A DNA stretch of 64,000 nt from Microbacterium sp. SSM24 (GCF_025989145.1 NZ_JAPDNQ010000001.1:1860001-1924000); one strand, 5' to 3'; positions 16,158 to 27,400 are shown, numbered from the stretch's first letter. Notes: a model not told the origin generated them from the letters alone. Made by a program: numbers and translations.

Positions 16158-17099
16158 TCAGGCGGCATCCGGTCGCTCGAGGCGGCGCAGCCGCCGGCGC
16201 GCGAAGTCCTGCGAACGGGGGCCGGCGTTCAGGGCGCGCTCGGTCACTGCGAGCACCGCGCGCGTGGCGGTGACCACGGGGAGGGGCGAGCGGCGCAGTC
16301 CGAGGAGCCGGCGGTACCGGCGGGGGATCGTGGCGACGGCGCTCGCGAACAGCACGCGGTACGCGAGCGACATCGAGCGCGACTCGCGAAACGGCGGGCG
16401 GCGGAGGAATCGCACCACGTCGTCCACGCGCTCGTCGCGGCGCAGGATCCCGCGCTCGAGGTAGCCGTCCAGCATCCCGCGCAGCTGCGCCTCGGTGCGC
16501 GGCGGCCCGGCCACCAGCATCAGCGTCCCGGCGGTCGCCCACTCGTCGACGTAGCGGTCGGCGCCGCCGGGGATCGCGCGTCCCCACCGCTGGTGGCACG
16601 ACAGGAACGAATCCGTGAAGGCGAGGTGCACCCACTCGACCAGTTCGGGATCGGCGGCCGAGTACGTGCGCTCGCCCCCGTCGGCGGACCGGTACGTGCC
16701 GGTGACCCGCTGGTGGAACCGGCCCACACGCGCCGTCTCGCGCTGAGCCTGCGCCGTCGATCCGTAGGTGAGGCAGATCACCCAGCGCACGGTCCCCGTC
16801 AGGCGGCCGACCGGATCTTCGCGGTACCGGGACCAGTCGTGCACGCCCGCGAGCGCGCCGGGATGCAGCGCCTGCATCAGCAGCGCCCGGATGCCCGCGA
16901 CCATCGTGCCGACCCCGGCGTGCACGGCCCACGCGGCGCCGTCCTCCGGGAAGTAGCCGATGTCGTCGCCTTCGGCGAGCTCCCTCACCCACGCCGGGGT
17001 TCCGTCCGGGTCGCCTGACAGCGCCGTCAGCAGCCGGGCCCGGACGCCGGCGATCACGCCGCGTCGACGCTCGCGGGATTCGCCAGAGGTGCCGGTCAC
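16158..17099 (-). CDS. DUF2236 / MpaB-Lcp family oxygenase-like protein
   Basis: A 313-residue soluble, mostly helical protein of the family that contains latex-clearing and MpaB-type proteins, some of which bind haem or metals. Typical segments are LLMQALHPGALAGVHDWSRY with its conserved histidines, FHQRVTGTYRSADGG, and WVHLAFTDSFL. The GTG at 17099 is the only sensible start. Arg-rich stretches dominate the C-terminal third. It sits alone between two polysaccharide-degradation units, with no visible functional link to them. Substrate and reaction cannot be assigned. Confidence 0.8.
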   Translation of the reverse strand: MTGTSGESRERRRGVIAGVRARLLTALSGDPDGTPAWVRELAEGDDIGYFPEDGAAWAVHAGVGTMVAGIRALLMQALHPGALAGVHDWSRYREDPVGRLTGTVRWVICLTYGSTAQAQRETARVGRFHQRVTGTYRSADGGERTYSAADPELVEWVHLAFTDSFLSCHQRWGRAIPGGADRYVDEWATAGTLMLVAGPPRTEAQLRGMLDGYLERGILRRDERVDDVVRFLRRPPFRESRSMSLAYRVLFASAVATIPRRYRRLLGLRRSPLPVVTATRAVLAVTERALNAGPRSQDFARRRLRRLERPDAA

Positions 17100-17126
17100 G
17101 TCTCCAGCGTGCCACGCGCCGCACGA

Positions 17127-17158
17127 CCGAAGCCCCGACGAGGTCGCCGGGGCTTCGG
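17127..17158 (-). terminator. Hairpin terminator after the minus-strand GH43 gene
   Basis: An 11-bp perfect stem (17127-17137 with 17148-17158) and 10-nt loop lie 43 nt beyond the stop of the GH43 protein on the minus strand, upstream of the DUF2236 gene. Confidence 0.7.
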
Positions 17159-17200
17159 CTTCGGTGGGGGGCGCGGCTCAGGGCCGCGGCATCCGTTCGA

Positions 17201-20200
17201 TCAACCGCAGGATGCCGCGGGGTACGCGAACTCCTGGTCCACAGTCACCGGCTGTCCGTTCACGGTCGCGGTCGCCTTCAGCGCCACGTTCGACGCCGGG
17301 ACGGATGCCTGACGCGTGGTGAACGACGCGGACGCGCTCTTGCCCGCAGCGACCGATCCGAACGCCTTCGTGCCGTAGGCGGTCGTCGCGGTGAGAGTCA
17401 CGGGGAAGCCCTCCCCGTTGGTGACGGTCACCAGCTGCACGACCTTGCCGGACACGCAGCGGGTGGTGACCGCGGCCGACACCTCGAGCTCGGGCCCGAC
17501 GACCGTGACGGTCAGCGACACCGTGCGGTTGGCGGGTGCCACCTCCTCCTCGCGGGTCTGGTTCAGCACCGCGGAGCCGTCGGCGGCGAAGTGCACCGTC
17601 TTGACGCGCGCATGCCGGCTGGGGTCGTTCAGGCCGCCGTCGGCGCCCGGGATCCACTCCGAGATGGGCGGCCGCGCGTGGTAGACGATCACCGGGTTCC
17701 CGTCGGCGTCGAGCGTGAACGAGTTGTGGCCCGGTCCGTTCTGCTGGCCGCCGAAGTCGTCGGAGGTGAGCAGCGGGTAGCCGGTCTTGGTCCACGTCGA
17801 CTGCTTCAGGAGATCGCCCCCGAGCGGTGCGCGCAGCATGCCGACCGAGTAGGTCTCGTTCACCTCGGAGGCCGAGAAGAACACGAACACCTCGTCCTCG
17901 CTCTTGATGACCGCCGGACCCTCGTTGATGACCTGGCTCGCGGTCCGCTCCCACGCGTAGTTCGGCGTGGAGAGCAGGATCGACGGGGTGATCAGCTGGC
18001 TCGGGTTCGTCGGGTCGATCTCGGCCATGCGCAGGTCGGAGCTGCCGGGCTTCTCGGCCCACACCATGTAGTGCTTGCCGTTCGCCTCGAAATACGTCAT
18101 GTCGAGCGAGAAGCTCGTGAACGCCGAGGTGTCGCCGGGGGCCGCCTTGATGTAGCCGAGCTCCTCCCAGTTCGAGGCGACCATCGGGTCGCTGTTCCCG
18201 GGGGCGCGCATGATCGCGGGCCGGATGTTCCACACGTCGGTGCTTCGGCTCGACGTGAACAGGATGTACCAGTCCCCGTTGATCTTGTGCAGCTCGGGCG
18301 CCCAGAAGTACCGGTAGGCGCCCGTGGCGACCTTCGAGCCGTTCGACGTGTTCGGGGACGCGGCGTTGCGCGACCACAGCAGCACCTGCTCCTGCGCGGT
18401 CGTGAGCCCGTTGATCGAGCCCGCACGCCGCAGCACGATGCGGTCGTACCCGACGCCGGGGTTGGCCTGCGTGGTCGGGTAGGAGCCGGTGAGGTAGTAC
18501 TCCGTCTCGCCGGTGCGCTCGTCGTCGCGGAACACCCACGGGTCGGCCCGCTCGGGCACGAGGATGCCCTTGCTGTCGCCGTACACCGGCTGGTTGACCG
18601 TGCCCGTGACGGTGTACTCGCCCGGGGTGTCGAGGTCGACGGTCGACGTGTCCCAGTTCACCCCGAGCTGCTTGGTCGAGCCGTCGGAGTAGCCCAGCTG
18701 CGCCTTCTCGGGCAGATCGAGCTCGCCGCCGACGGCGACCTCGACGTCGTCACCGGCGTCGACGGTCGTGTTGACGATCCGGCCCAGCGACTTCTGCAGG
18801 AGGGCGAGCTCCGCCGTGGTGACGGGCAGAGCGGATGCCTCGATCGCGCCGGTCGGGAGACCCGACACCGTCGGCGCCGCGGCCGCGGTGATCGACACCG
18901 GAGCGCTGAACGTCACGAAGTCGGTCGTCGTGACCTCGTACGCCGCGCCCGCGGAGGTGCGCAGCACGACACGATAGGCGCGGATGCCGTTGTCGTAGGC
19001 GACGTCGGCGCGGGAGACGGTGATGCCCTGGGTGTTGGTCAGAGCCCACTTCTGACCGCTGAAGGTCACGAGATCCTTCGACGTGTAGACGAAGATGCGG
19101 CCGTTCGCGGCGTTGTCGGTCGCCACGACGCCGTAGCCCCCGTCGGGGGTGCGGAACAGCGTCGGGTTCGCGAACTGCGACGTGCCGGTGCCGAACGTCG
19201 GGTAGAGGATGCCCTTGTTGTTGTTCAGCGCGATCAGCGGGTCGCCGTCCGCGGCCACGGCGAGGTGCAGCACCTCGGTCTTCGCGGTGCCGCCGGTGCG
19301 GACGTAGGCCACGACGCGAGCGGTGTCCTGGGCCTTGACCGTCACCGTGTAGGAGCGCTCGGCCGTGTTCTCGCCGCGCGTGAAGGTGGCGGTGAGCTCG
19401 ACCTCGGTGTCAGCCGCCGGCCGGGCGACCTCGCCCGATTCGGACACGACGCCGGGATTCGACGATTCCCACGTCACGTCGACGCCGTCGACCTCGTCGC
19501 GCAGGACGATGTCGGCCGTCACGACCTCGATGCCGAGGTCGAAGGCGTCCGCGGTGCGGTCGAGGTCGCGCTGCGGGTCGATCGCGGGAACCGTGATCTC
19601 GTAGGTGCGAGTGAGCGTCTCGCCGCCGAGGGCGAACGTGCCGCTGAGCGTGACGACCGCGTCCTGCTGACCGGCCGCGGGCCGTGTGACGGAGCCGTCC
19701 GCGCCGATCACGCCGTCGGCCGAGGAGGCCCACGTGATGCGGGACCGGCTCGCGCCCGCCGTCGGGAGGGTGACGTCCGAGATGGCTTCGGAGGGGAGCG
19801 AGACGGCATCGGCGTCAGCCGCGAGTGCGGCCTGCGTCTGTGCGGGCGTGGTGCGGTCGCTGAGGTGGTAGATCTCGGCGACCTGGCCGGCGCTGTAGGC
19901 GGCGGTCGACACGATCACATCATCGACGGACCCCTTGAAGAACGGGTCCGCATAGGTCGAGCGGCCGATGTAGCCGACGAGTCCGGTGCCGAACTGCGAG
20001 ACCGTGCGCGAGGTGGCGACGGTCCCGACGAGGGCGCCGTTGTAGTAGCCGGTGATCGATGTGGGGGTGATCACCGTCGTGTACATGGCCCACGCGGTGC
20101 CGGTCGTCGGACCGGCGACGCCCTGTGCCGCGTTGGTGGGGGAGATGCCATACTCGGTGCCCCACGGCGCCGAGGGCACGTTGCCGTTGGTGACGACCGT

Positions 20201-20641
20201 CTTGAAGCGACTCTGCGGGTTGCGCGGGTTGAGCAGCCAGTACTGCGCGGGGGTCGTGCCGGTGCCCGAGCCGAAGAACATCGCGGCGTAGTTGCCGGCG
20301 GCCGTGTCGTTGCGCAGCCAGGTCGAGACGGTCAGGGTGTCTTTGCCGTCGAAGAGATTCGCCGGGAAGCGCACGTAGCCGGCGCCGCTGTTCGACGCGC
20401 CGCCCGGCAGGGTGAGCACGCCGTCGGCGACGGTCGCCCCGGTGCCGAGGATCGTGCCGTTGTTGCCGTGGCCCGAGGCATCCGTCACCGCCCCTGCGGT
20501 GCTGAAGTCGTAGTGGAGGATCAGGTTCGGGTCGTCCGGAACCGGATCCGCGTGTGCTGCCGGCGGTGCGAGCACGCCGATGGCCAGCGCTGCGATCGCA
20601 GCTCCTGCCACTCCGACACGTCGCCATGACTTCGTCGCCAT
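17201..20641 (-). CDS. Secreted LamG-Ig-GH43 arabinosidase with C-terminal Cys module
   Basis: A 1146-residue secreted enzyme. Order: signal to about residue 31 (PAAHA), LamG-type beta-sandwich (about 36-240), two Ig-like repeats each built on IxW-S-S and VTRPAA words, a shortened beta-propeller-like segment, and a Big_4-like domain with YSDGSTKQLGVNWDT. A GH43 catalytic propeller with likely triad Asp700 (RADPWV), Asp847 (SLDMTYF) and Glu907 (NEGPAV), plus WAPELH at 780-785, comes next. The terminal module runs from Arg1061-Cys1062 to Cys1145-Gly1146. The triad spacing (147 and 60) fits GH43. ATG 20641 follows GAGAGG by 6 nt. Alpha-L-arabinofuranosidase or arabinanase activity is likely; the subfamily is not determined. 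It is divergent from a paralogue. Confidence 0.88.
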   Translation of the reverse strand: MATKSWRRVGVAGAAIAALAIGVLAPPAAHADPVPDDPNLILHYDFSTAGAVTDASGHGNNGTILGTGATVADGVLTLPGGASNSGAGYVRFPANLFDGKDTLTVSTWLRNDTAAGNYAAMFFGSGTGTTPAQYWLLNPRNPQSRFKTVVTNGNVPSAPWGTEYGISPTNAAQGVAGPTTGTAWAMYTTVITPTSITGYYNGALVGTVATSRTVSQFGTGLVGYIGRSTYADPFFKGSVDDVIVSTAAYSAGQVAEIYHLSDRTTPAQTQAALAADADAVSLPSEAISDVTLPTAGASRSRITWASSADGVIGADGSVTRPAAGQQDAVVTLSGTFALGGETLTRTYEITVPAIDPQRDLDRTADAFDLGIEVVTADIVLRDEVDGVDVTWESSNPGVVSESGEVARPAADTEVELTATFTRGENTAERSYTVTVKAQDTARVVAYVRTGGTAKTEVLHLAVAADGDPLIALNNNKGILYPTFGTGTSQFANPTLFRTPDGGYGVVATDNAANGRIFVYTSKDLVTFSGQKWALTNTQGITVSRADVAYDNGIRAYRVVLRTSAGAAYEVTTTDFVTFSAPVSITAAAAPTVSGLPTGAIEASALPVTTAELALLQKSLGRIVNTTVDAGDDVEVAVGGELDLPEKAQLGYSDGSTKQLGVNWDTSTVDLDTPGEYTVTGTVNQPVYGDSKGILVPERADPWVFRDDERTGETEYYLTGSYPTTQANPGVGYDRIVLRRAGSINGLTTAQEQVLLWSRNAASPNTSNGSKVATGAYRYFWAPELHKINGDWYILFTSSRSTDVWNIRPAIMRAPGNSDPMVASNWEELGYIKAAPGDTSAFTSFSLDMTYFEANGKHYMVWAEKPGSSDLRMAEIDPTNPSQLITPSILLSTPNYAWERTASQVINEGPAVIKSEDEVFVFFSASEVNETYSVGMLRAPLGGDLLKQSTWTKTGYPLLTSDDFGGQQNGPGHNSFTLDADGNPVIVYHARPPISEWIPGADGGLNDPSRHARVKTVHFAADGSAVLNQTREEEVAPANRTVSLTVTVVGPELEVSAAVTTRCVSGKVVQLVTVTNGEGFPVTLTATTAYGTKAFGSVAAGKSASASFTTRQASVPASNVALKATATVNGQPVTVDQEFAYPAASCG

Positions 20642-20707
20642 GTCAAACCTCTCCATCGCGGTCTGTGGCCCGCGCGAGATCGCGGGCATTGTCGGCCACA
20701 GTAACGC

Positions 20708-20719
20708 GTTAGCGCTCAC
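20708..20719. promoter_or_regulatory. Operator for the minus-strand GH43 gene
   Basis: The 12-mer gttagcgctcac, identical to 31053-31064, lies 67 nt upstream of the GH43 start at 20641 and on the divergent intergenic side. Confidence 0.6.
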
Positions 20720-20797
20720 ATTTCCAGCCTCGATCGACCGGATCCGATGACGTGGTTTTGGGTCATAACGCGAAGAACGGGTGGCGATCTTCGTTTG

Positions 20798-20821
20798 GTT
20801 ACCGCTAACGTGAGCGATAAC
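20798..20821. promoter_or_regulatory. Two abutting operators for the plus-strand GH43 genes
   Basis: gttaccgctaac (20798-20809) and gtgagcgataac (20810-20821) each differ at one position from GTTAGCGCTAAC or GTGAGCGCTAAC. They abut exactly, about 43-66 nt before the start of the next gene, which suggests cooperative repressor binding near the promoter. Confidence 0.6.
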
Positions 20822-20863
20822 AGCCGTTTCGACGATGTCCGGCCTCACTTGATGGAGAGTGGA

Positions 20864-23800
20864 ATGAGAGCGTCCTCCCGCACCCGGAAGACCACCACCG
20901 CGCTTGCCGTGATCGGCGCGATGATCCTCGGACTCGGGGTGACCGGCGCGCACGCCGCGGTCCCCGAAGACGGGCTCGTCGCCGAGTACGTCTTCGACGC
21001 GGCATCCGGATCGACCGTCGCCAACTCGGCACCGGGATCCGCGTTCGGCGCCGCCACGGTGCGCAACGTCCAGGCCGCCGATTGGACCGGGTCATCCCTC
21101 ACCCTGCGCGGGGGCGCGAAGACGTCCACGGGCAACTGGGTCGAGCTGCCCGACGACCTGCTCGCCGGGAAGCAGTCGGCGACGATCACCGCCGAGGTCA
21201 AGGCGTCGAGCGCGATGCTCTCCGGCTTCCACTTCCTGTGGAACATCGGCAACGAGTCGTCGGCGACCGAGTACTTCTTCGCATCGCTCAACTGCGGCTC
21301 GGGCCGCGCGCCGCTCGTCGGCCTCAAGGCGGGCGGCGTCGAGCGGCTCGTGCAGTCCGGATCCTGCGGGCTGACCGCGAACACCTGGGTGAACGTCACC
21401 ACGGTCGTCGACGGCGCAGCAGGCACGGCCTCCCTCTTCATCGACGGCGTCCGCACGGCGCACGGGGCGATCGGCGCGACTCCGGGTGCCGTCGTGGACC
21501 AATCGCTCAACACGATCGGCCGCGCGCCGTGGCCGGACCCGCTCTTCCAGGGCTCGATCTCGGCGTTCCGGGTGTACGACCGCGCGCTGTCCTCGGCCGA
21601 GGTCGCCCAGGTCTCGGCCGACGACGCGGCAGCGCACTCCGCGGAGCTGCGCGCGCAGGCGCAGGCGATCATCGACGGGCTCGCCCTCGTCGACCGTGAG
21701 ACGAGCACCGACATCGACCTGCCGACCGCGTCGGGTCGCGTGACGTGGACCTCGAGCAACGCCGACGTGGTCGCCGTGGACGGCACGGTGAGCCCGCCGC
21801 TGGCCGGCGAGGCAGCCGTCCCGGTCGAGCTCACCGCCACCGCGTCCGTGCGCGGCGCGACGGCGAGCCGCACGATCACCGTCACGGTCCTGCCGTCGAG
21901 CGAGACCGCCGCCCAGCGCGCCGAGCGTCTCGCCGGTCAGTTCGTGATCCCGTCGGTCGTCGAGTCGGGCGCCCTGATCCCCGCGGCGCCCGCCGGCACG
22001 TCCGTCGAGGTCGTGTCGGTCGACGGCGAGGTCGAGGTGGGCGAGGCGATCGTCTCGACCGTCGAGACCGAGACGGATGCCGCGATCGAAGTCCGCGTCA
22101 CCGACACCGCGACGTCGGCCACCGCCACCCGGGCGTTCTCGGTGCGCGTGCTCCCGAGCGCCTCGACCTCCGAGCTCCTCGCCTATAGCCGCACCGCGAC
22201 GAGCGTCGCCGAGGCGAACAACGCCGACGTCGCCTTCAGCATGCACCTCGCGCTCGAGGGCGGCGACGGCTGGAACCCGCTCAACGAGAACTACGGCATC
22301 TGGTTCGCCAAGACCTCGGCCCCGCCGCCCGCGAACGGCACCACCGAGAGCATCATCCGCAGCCTGCGCGACCCCCATGTGTTCTATCTGGCCGACGGCT
22401 CGTTCGGCGTCGTCGCCACGCGCGTCGCCCGGGGCGGAGCATCCGACGGCACGCAGTCCTCCCGCATGCTGTTCGCCCGCAGTGCCGACCTGCGCAGCTA
22501 CCAGGAGGCCGGTCTCGTCGACCTCGGCGTGACGAGCGGGGTGAACGGCCCGGCCGTCGTGTTCGACTCGGCATCCGACCGCTACGTCGTGTCCTGGACG
22601 TCCGATGCGGGCGCCGCGATGTACACCACCTTCGGCGACCTGACCGACGCCGCGACGCGCGGCCCGGTGCTGCGGGGATCGGTCGCAGCGACCGCCGGCA
22701 CGGCGGCTGCGGGCGTGCCGAACTACGCCACGGGCAATGCCCTGCCGATCGCGGGCGATGTCGTCGACGCCCTCCGGGTGCGGTTCGGCCGCGTCGCGAA
22801 CACCGGCATCGAGCCGCTCGACGAGGTCACCGTCGAGACCGGCGAGGAGCTCGCCGCGGGCGACCTGCCGGAGAGGGCGGCGCTCTCGTACGACGACGGC
22901 TCGTCGGCCACACGGGCGATCGAGTGGGATGCCGCATCCCTGGCCGCCGTCGACACGTCGACGCCCGGCACCTACGAGGTGACGGGCTCGGTCAAGCAGC
23001 CCGAGTTCGCGACGCCGTTCGCCGACGAGCGTGCGGACCCGTCGATCTTCCGGTTCGACTGGAACGGCGCGGAGAAGTTCCTGTTGATCGCGACCGAGGA
23101 CCTCAACCTCAACCCGATCGATCCGGCCAACGGGGCGCACATGCCGATCCGCGTCGCCGACCGCATCGACGACCTCTCCGACCACGCGCTCGCCGACGGC
23201 AGGAACGTCGAGGTGGACCTGCTGCGCGCGGGTGACACCGACGCCGACGGCGCCGTCATGACCGGATGCTTCTGGGCGCCCGAGTTCCACGTCATCGCCG
23301 ACCGGCTGTCGATCCTGTTCATGCCCTGCTACAACGGCTCGAACGGGCGTCCCGACATGTGGACGGGTCGCGCGAGCATCATCCAGCTGAAGCAGGACGC
23401 GCAGGGCAACGACCTCGACCCCGCGGTGCCGGCGAACTGGACCAAGGCGCAGAAGGTCGTGCGCGCGGACGGGTCCATCCTCAACCCGGTGCAGAGCATC
23501 TCGCTCGACATGACCTACTTCACCGACTCCGGTCAGTCCTACTACTCGTGGCAGATGCTGGGCTCGATCTTCATCGCGAAGATGGACCCGGCCGACCCGA
23601 CGCGCCTGACCTCGGCGCCGGTGCGGATCCTCGCACCGGAGTACGCGTGGGACAACACGATCGCCGAGGGACCCAACGTGCACGTGCACGACGGCGTGCT
23701 GAACCTGATCTACTCGGGTTCGACCGTCGGCGACTCGTACACGACCGGTCTCACGACGGCGACCGCGGGCGCCGGAGTCGACCTCACCAACCCGGCCGCC

Positions 23801-24376
23801 TGGACGAAGCTGAACTATCCGATCCAGAAGTCGGGCATCTTCAACGGGGAGTGGCAGCTGGGAACCGGCCACGGCATGTGGTCGCACGACGAGGACGACA
23901 ACCTCCTCTACGTCTTCCACGCCCGCACCGACAACAACGGCAAGACGGGTCGCGACACGTTCGTCCGTCGGGTGCACTGGGCCTCCGACGGCCTTCCGAT
24001 CTTCGACATGGAGTCGGAGGAGGAGGTCGCCCCCGGCAACCGCGCGGTATCGACGACCGTCACGGTGATCGGCGATGCCGCGCCGGCGCTGGACGTCTCG
24101 GGGACGGTCACCGCGCGCTGCGTCGCCGGCAAGGTCGTGCAGGTCCTCACCGTGACGAACGCGGAGGACTTCCCCGTCGCGGTCTCGGCGACCGGCGCAT
24201 ACGGCTCGAAGGCCTTCGGCGCCGTCGCTCCCGGCAAGAGCTCCTCGACCTCGTTCACGACACGGCAGCCGTCGGTCGCGATCGGCGCGGTCGCGCTCAC
24301 CGCGACCGCCACCGTCGAGGGCGCACCGGTGACGGCCACGATCGACATCGCCTACCCCGCCGTGGCCTGCGGCTGA
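20864..24376 (+). CDS. Secreted LamG-Ig-GH43 arabinosidase with C-terminal Cys module
   Basis: A 1170-residue paralogue of the divergent neighbour. ATG 20864 lies behind GGAGAG; in-frame ATGs at 20747 and 20852 are less well placed. Signal peptide to about residue 31 (GAHA), LamG domain (about 37-260), Ig-like repeat with RVTWTSSNADVVAV, and a linker repeat. An incomplete propeller that still carries an RDP motif (SLRDPHVFYLADGSFG) is followed by a Big_4-like domain. In the catalytic GH43 propeller, Asp725 (RADPSIF), Asp882 (SLDMTYF) and Glu935 (AEGPNV) form the probable triad. The terminal module spans Arg1085-Cys1086 to Cys1169-Gly1170. The next gene starts 35 nt downstream in the same operon. 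Confidence 0.88.
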   Translation: MRASSRTRKTTTALAVIGAMILGLGVTGAHAAVPEDGLVAEYVFDAASGSTVANSAPGSAFGAATVRNVQAADWTGSSLTLRGGAKTSTGNWVELPDDLLAGKQSATITAEVKASSAMLSGFHFLWNIGNESSATEYFFASLNCGSGRAPLVGLKAGGVERLVQSGSCGLTANTWVNVTTVVDGAAGTASLFIDGVRTAHGAIGATPGAVVDQSLNTIGRAPWPDPLFQGSISAFRVYDRALSSAEVAQVSADDAAAHSAELRAQAQAIIDGLALVDRETSTDIDLPTASGRVTWTSSNADVVAVDGTVSPPLAGEAAVPVELTATASVRGATASRTITVTVLPSSETAAQRAERLAGQFVIPSVVESGALIPAAPAGTSVEVVSVDGEVEVGEAIVSTVETETDAAIEVRVTDTATSATATRAFSVRVLPSASTSELLAYSRTATSVAEANNADVAFSMHLALEGGDGWNPLNENYGIWFAKTSAPPPANGTTESIIRSLRDPHVFYLADGSFGVVATRVARGGASDGTQSSRMLFARSADLRSYQEAGLVDLGVTSGVNGPAVVFDSASDRYVVSWTSDAGAAMYTTFGDLTDAATRGPVLRGSVAATAGTAAAGVPNYATGNALPIAGDVVDALRVRFGRVANTGIEPLDEVTVETGEELAAGDLPERAALSYDDGSSATRAIEWDAASLAAVDTSTPGTYEVTGSVKQPEFATPFADERADPSIFRFDWNGAEKFLLIATEDLNLNPIDPANGAHMPIRVADRIDDLSDHALADGRNVEVDLLRAGDTDADGAVMTGCFWAPEFHVIADRLSILFMPCYNGSNGRPDMWTGRASIIQLKQDAQGNDLDPAVPANWTKAQKVVRADGSILNPVQSISLDMTYFTDSGQSYYSWQMLGSIFIAKMDPADPTRLTSAPVRILAPEYAWDNTIAEGPNVHVHDGVLNLIYSGSTVGDSYTTGLTTATAGAGVDLTNPAAWTKLNYPIQKSGIFNGEWQLGTGHGMWSHDEDDNLLYVFHARTDNNGKTGRDTFVRRVHWASDGLPIFDMESEEEVAPGNRAVSTTVTVIGDAAPALDVSGTVTARCVAGKVVQVLTVTNAEDFPVAVSATGAYGSKAFGAVAPGKSSSTSFTTRQPSVAIGAVALTATATVEGAPVTATIDIAYPAVACG

Positions 24377-24411
24377 CCCGCGCACCCATCGCTGTGAGAA
24401 AGGAACACCCT

Positions 24412-27400
24412 GTGGATCGAACGGACGTGACCCCTGCGCGCGCACGCGACAGCCGGAGGACGCGGAGGACGCGGAGGACGAGAATCCTCTCCGGTGTGCT
24501 GGGGACCGCTCTGGTGGTCGGTGCGATCGGCGCCACCGGACCCGTGGCGGCGCACGCTGCGGAACCGGCGTCGCTGCTCGCGTCGTACGACTTCTCGGAG
24601 ACCGGCGGCACCGTGCTGCACGACGTCTCCGGGGCCGGCCGAGACGGCGCCGTCGTCGGCGGCGCGGCGTGGCGCGGCGGCTCCATGCAGTTCACCGGCG
24701 CGAACCACGTCCAGCTTCCGAACAACCTGCTCGCCGGGCAGACTGCCGCCACCGTCGTGATCGAGACGAGTCCCACCGCGCTGAGCGGAGCGAAGTTCCT
24801 GTGGAACATCGGCGGGTCGGGGGATGCCGCGACCGGTCAGTTCTTCATCCAGCCCGTCGCGCCGCGCCTGGCGATCTCGACGTCGAACTGGTCGGGCGAG
24901 CAGTCGGTCACGTCCGCGACCAAGCTCGTCGAGGGCCGGTGGCAGTCGGTCGCGGCGACGATCGCGAAGAACGCCGGCGGAACGACCTCGACGCTCACGC
25001 TGTACATCGACGGAGTCCGGGTCGCGCAGAAGACCGACTCCACCGTCGCGCTCAGCGACCTGACGACCCACACGCTGAACTACATCGGCAAGAGCGCATA
25101 CAACGGCGATTCGCTGTACCAGGGAGGCGTGTCCGCGTTCCGGGTGTACGGTGAGGCGCTGTCGGCGACCGACATCGCGACCGCCTCGACGACGGATGCC
25201 GCGGCCGCCGCCGCCGAGGTGGTGGGCGGCATCGACCTCGACGCCGTCAACGTTCAGGACCTCACGCAGGTCGAGTCCGATCTCGTGCTGCCGACGGCCG
25301 GGGGAGTGACCTGGACGGCGCAGCCCGCGGGGATCGTGGCCCCGAACGGACAGGTCTCGCGACCCGCTGCCGACACCGTCGTGACGCTGACCGCGACCGC
25401 GACGGTGCGGGGCCAGACCGCGAACCGGACCCTCGACGTGACCGTGCTGAAGGCGCCCACCGCCGCGGAGCAGGCCACGCGCGCCGCCGAAACCCTCACC
25501 GTGCCGTCGGTGCTCGAGCGCGGGTACGTTCTCCCCGCGAGCGCGCTCGGTCTGCCGGTCGCCTGGACGCACGTGTCGGGCGCGGGATCCGTCGTCGACG
25601 GGGTGGTCGCCAGCGGTCCCGCTTCGGGACTGGCCGCAGCGACCCTGGAGGCCGTCGTGGGAACGGGGACGGATGCCGCCACGACACGGCTCGACGTGCG
25701 CATCGCCGAGACCGGCGCGTCCCGTGTGGCCGCTTACACGACGTCCAAGAACACCCGCGGCGGCGACGACCCCGAGGTCACCCGCAGCGGGCATCTCGCG
25801 CTCAGCGCGAACGGCACCTCTTTCACGGCGCTCAACTCGGGAGCCGGCGTCGTGTTCCCGACGGTCAGCGGCATGACCGAGACGAACAACGGCACCAAGC
25901 GCTACCTCGCCCGGCCCTACGCGTTCCGCCTCTCCGGCGATGAGGGCTTCGGCCTGATCGCGCGGCGCACGTCCGACACGGGCACGGCAGACGCCGCCGG
26001 TGCGATCGTCTTCACCTCGCCCGACCTGGTGGACTGGACCGAGGTCGGATTCCTTCCGCTCCCCGGCCAGGGCACGACCGGCGCCGTCTCCGCGGAATGG
26101 GATTCGCGCGTGGACGCGTACCGCATCGCGTGGACCAGCACGAGCGGATCCACGCTGACCGGCACCACGGCGGACTTCGCTGCCGTCGGAGCCGTGAAGC
26201 TCGGCCAGCAGCCCGGCGGACGCACTGGCACGATCGACGTGCCCTACGCCGAGACCGCCTCGATCGTTCCGGTCACCGCCTCGGAGGCGCGCGTGGCGGA
26301 GCAGCTGCTCGGCCGCGTGCGCAACACGGGTGTGCAGACGCCCGAGGAGGTGACGATCACCGCCGGCGGCGAGGTAGAGCTGCCCGAGACCGTCACGGCG
26401 GACTACTCGGACGGGGGAACGCACGACTTCCGGGTGGACTGGGACACGACCGACGTCGACACCTCGACGCCGGGCGACTACACCGTGACCGGCACGCTCC
26501 AGCGCACCGACACGATCTTCCCGCTGCTGCCCAACCGCGCGGACCCGCACGTCCTGCGCTACACGCTCGCGAACGGCCAGAAGACCTGGCTCTACATCGC
26601 GACGGACGACAACGGCCAGGACGAGTTCTTCATCCGTCAGGCCGACACGATCGCCGGGCTCGGGACGGCGGCGGACAACCGCATCCTCGGATACGGACTG
26701 TCGGGCACGAGCACCAACGCACAGCTGTGGGCACCCGAGCTGCACGTGGTGAACGGCGATCTCTACATCCTGTTCGCGGCGAACGCCAACAGCGCGAACT
26801 CGTGGACCGGCGTGCAGTCCTACACGATGCGACTGAAGTCCGGCGGGAACCCTCTCGTGCGCGCCGACTGGGATGCCCCCCAGCGCGTCGTCGACGCCGC
26901 CGGTCAGCCGCTCACCACCTACGGCACCGGGATCACACTCGACATGACGCACTTCACCGATGGGGGCACGGACTACGTGGTGTGGTCGGAGCGCGTCGTC
27001 GCGCCGGCGACCGGGCCCGCGGTGCTGAAGATCGCGAAGGTCACCCCGTCGACGACGGGACCCTGGCGTCTGTCGAGTCAGCGCTCGACGATCGTGTATC
27101 CCGACCGGGGATGGTCGACGAACACGTCCGCCGTCGCGGAGGGGCCGTTCGTCATCCAGCGCGACGGGAGGATCATGATCACGTTCTCCGGTTCGAACAT
27201 CGACTGGACGTACGCGGTGGGCCTCGCCACGGCATCCTCCGGGGATGACCTGCTCGACCCGGGCGCGTGGGATGTGCGAGGCGACGCGATCTGGAGCTAC
27301 GAGGGCGCCTTCTCCAACAACTGGGGTCCGGGACACAACTCCTACACGTACGACGATGACGGCAACCTGATCAACGTCTTCCATGCCAAGGCGACGCAGA

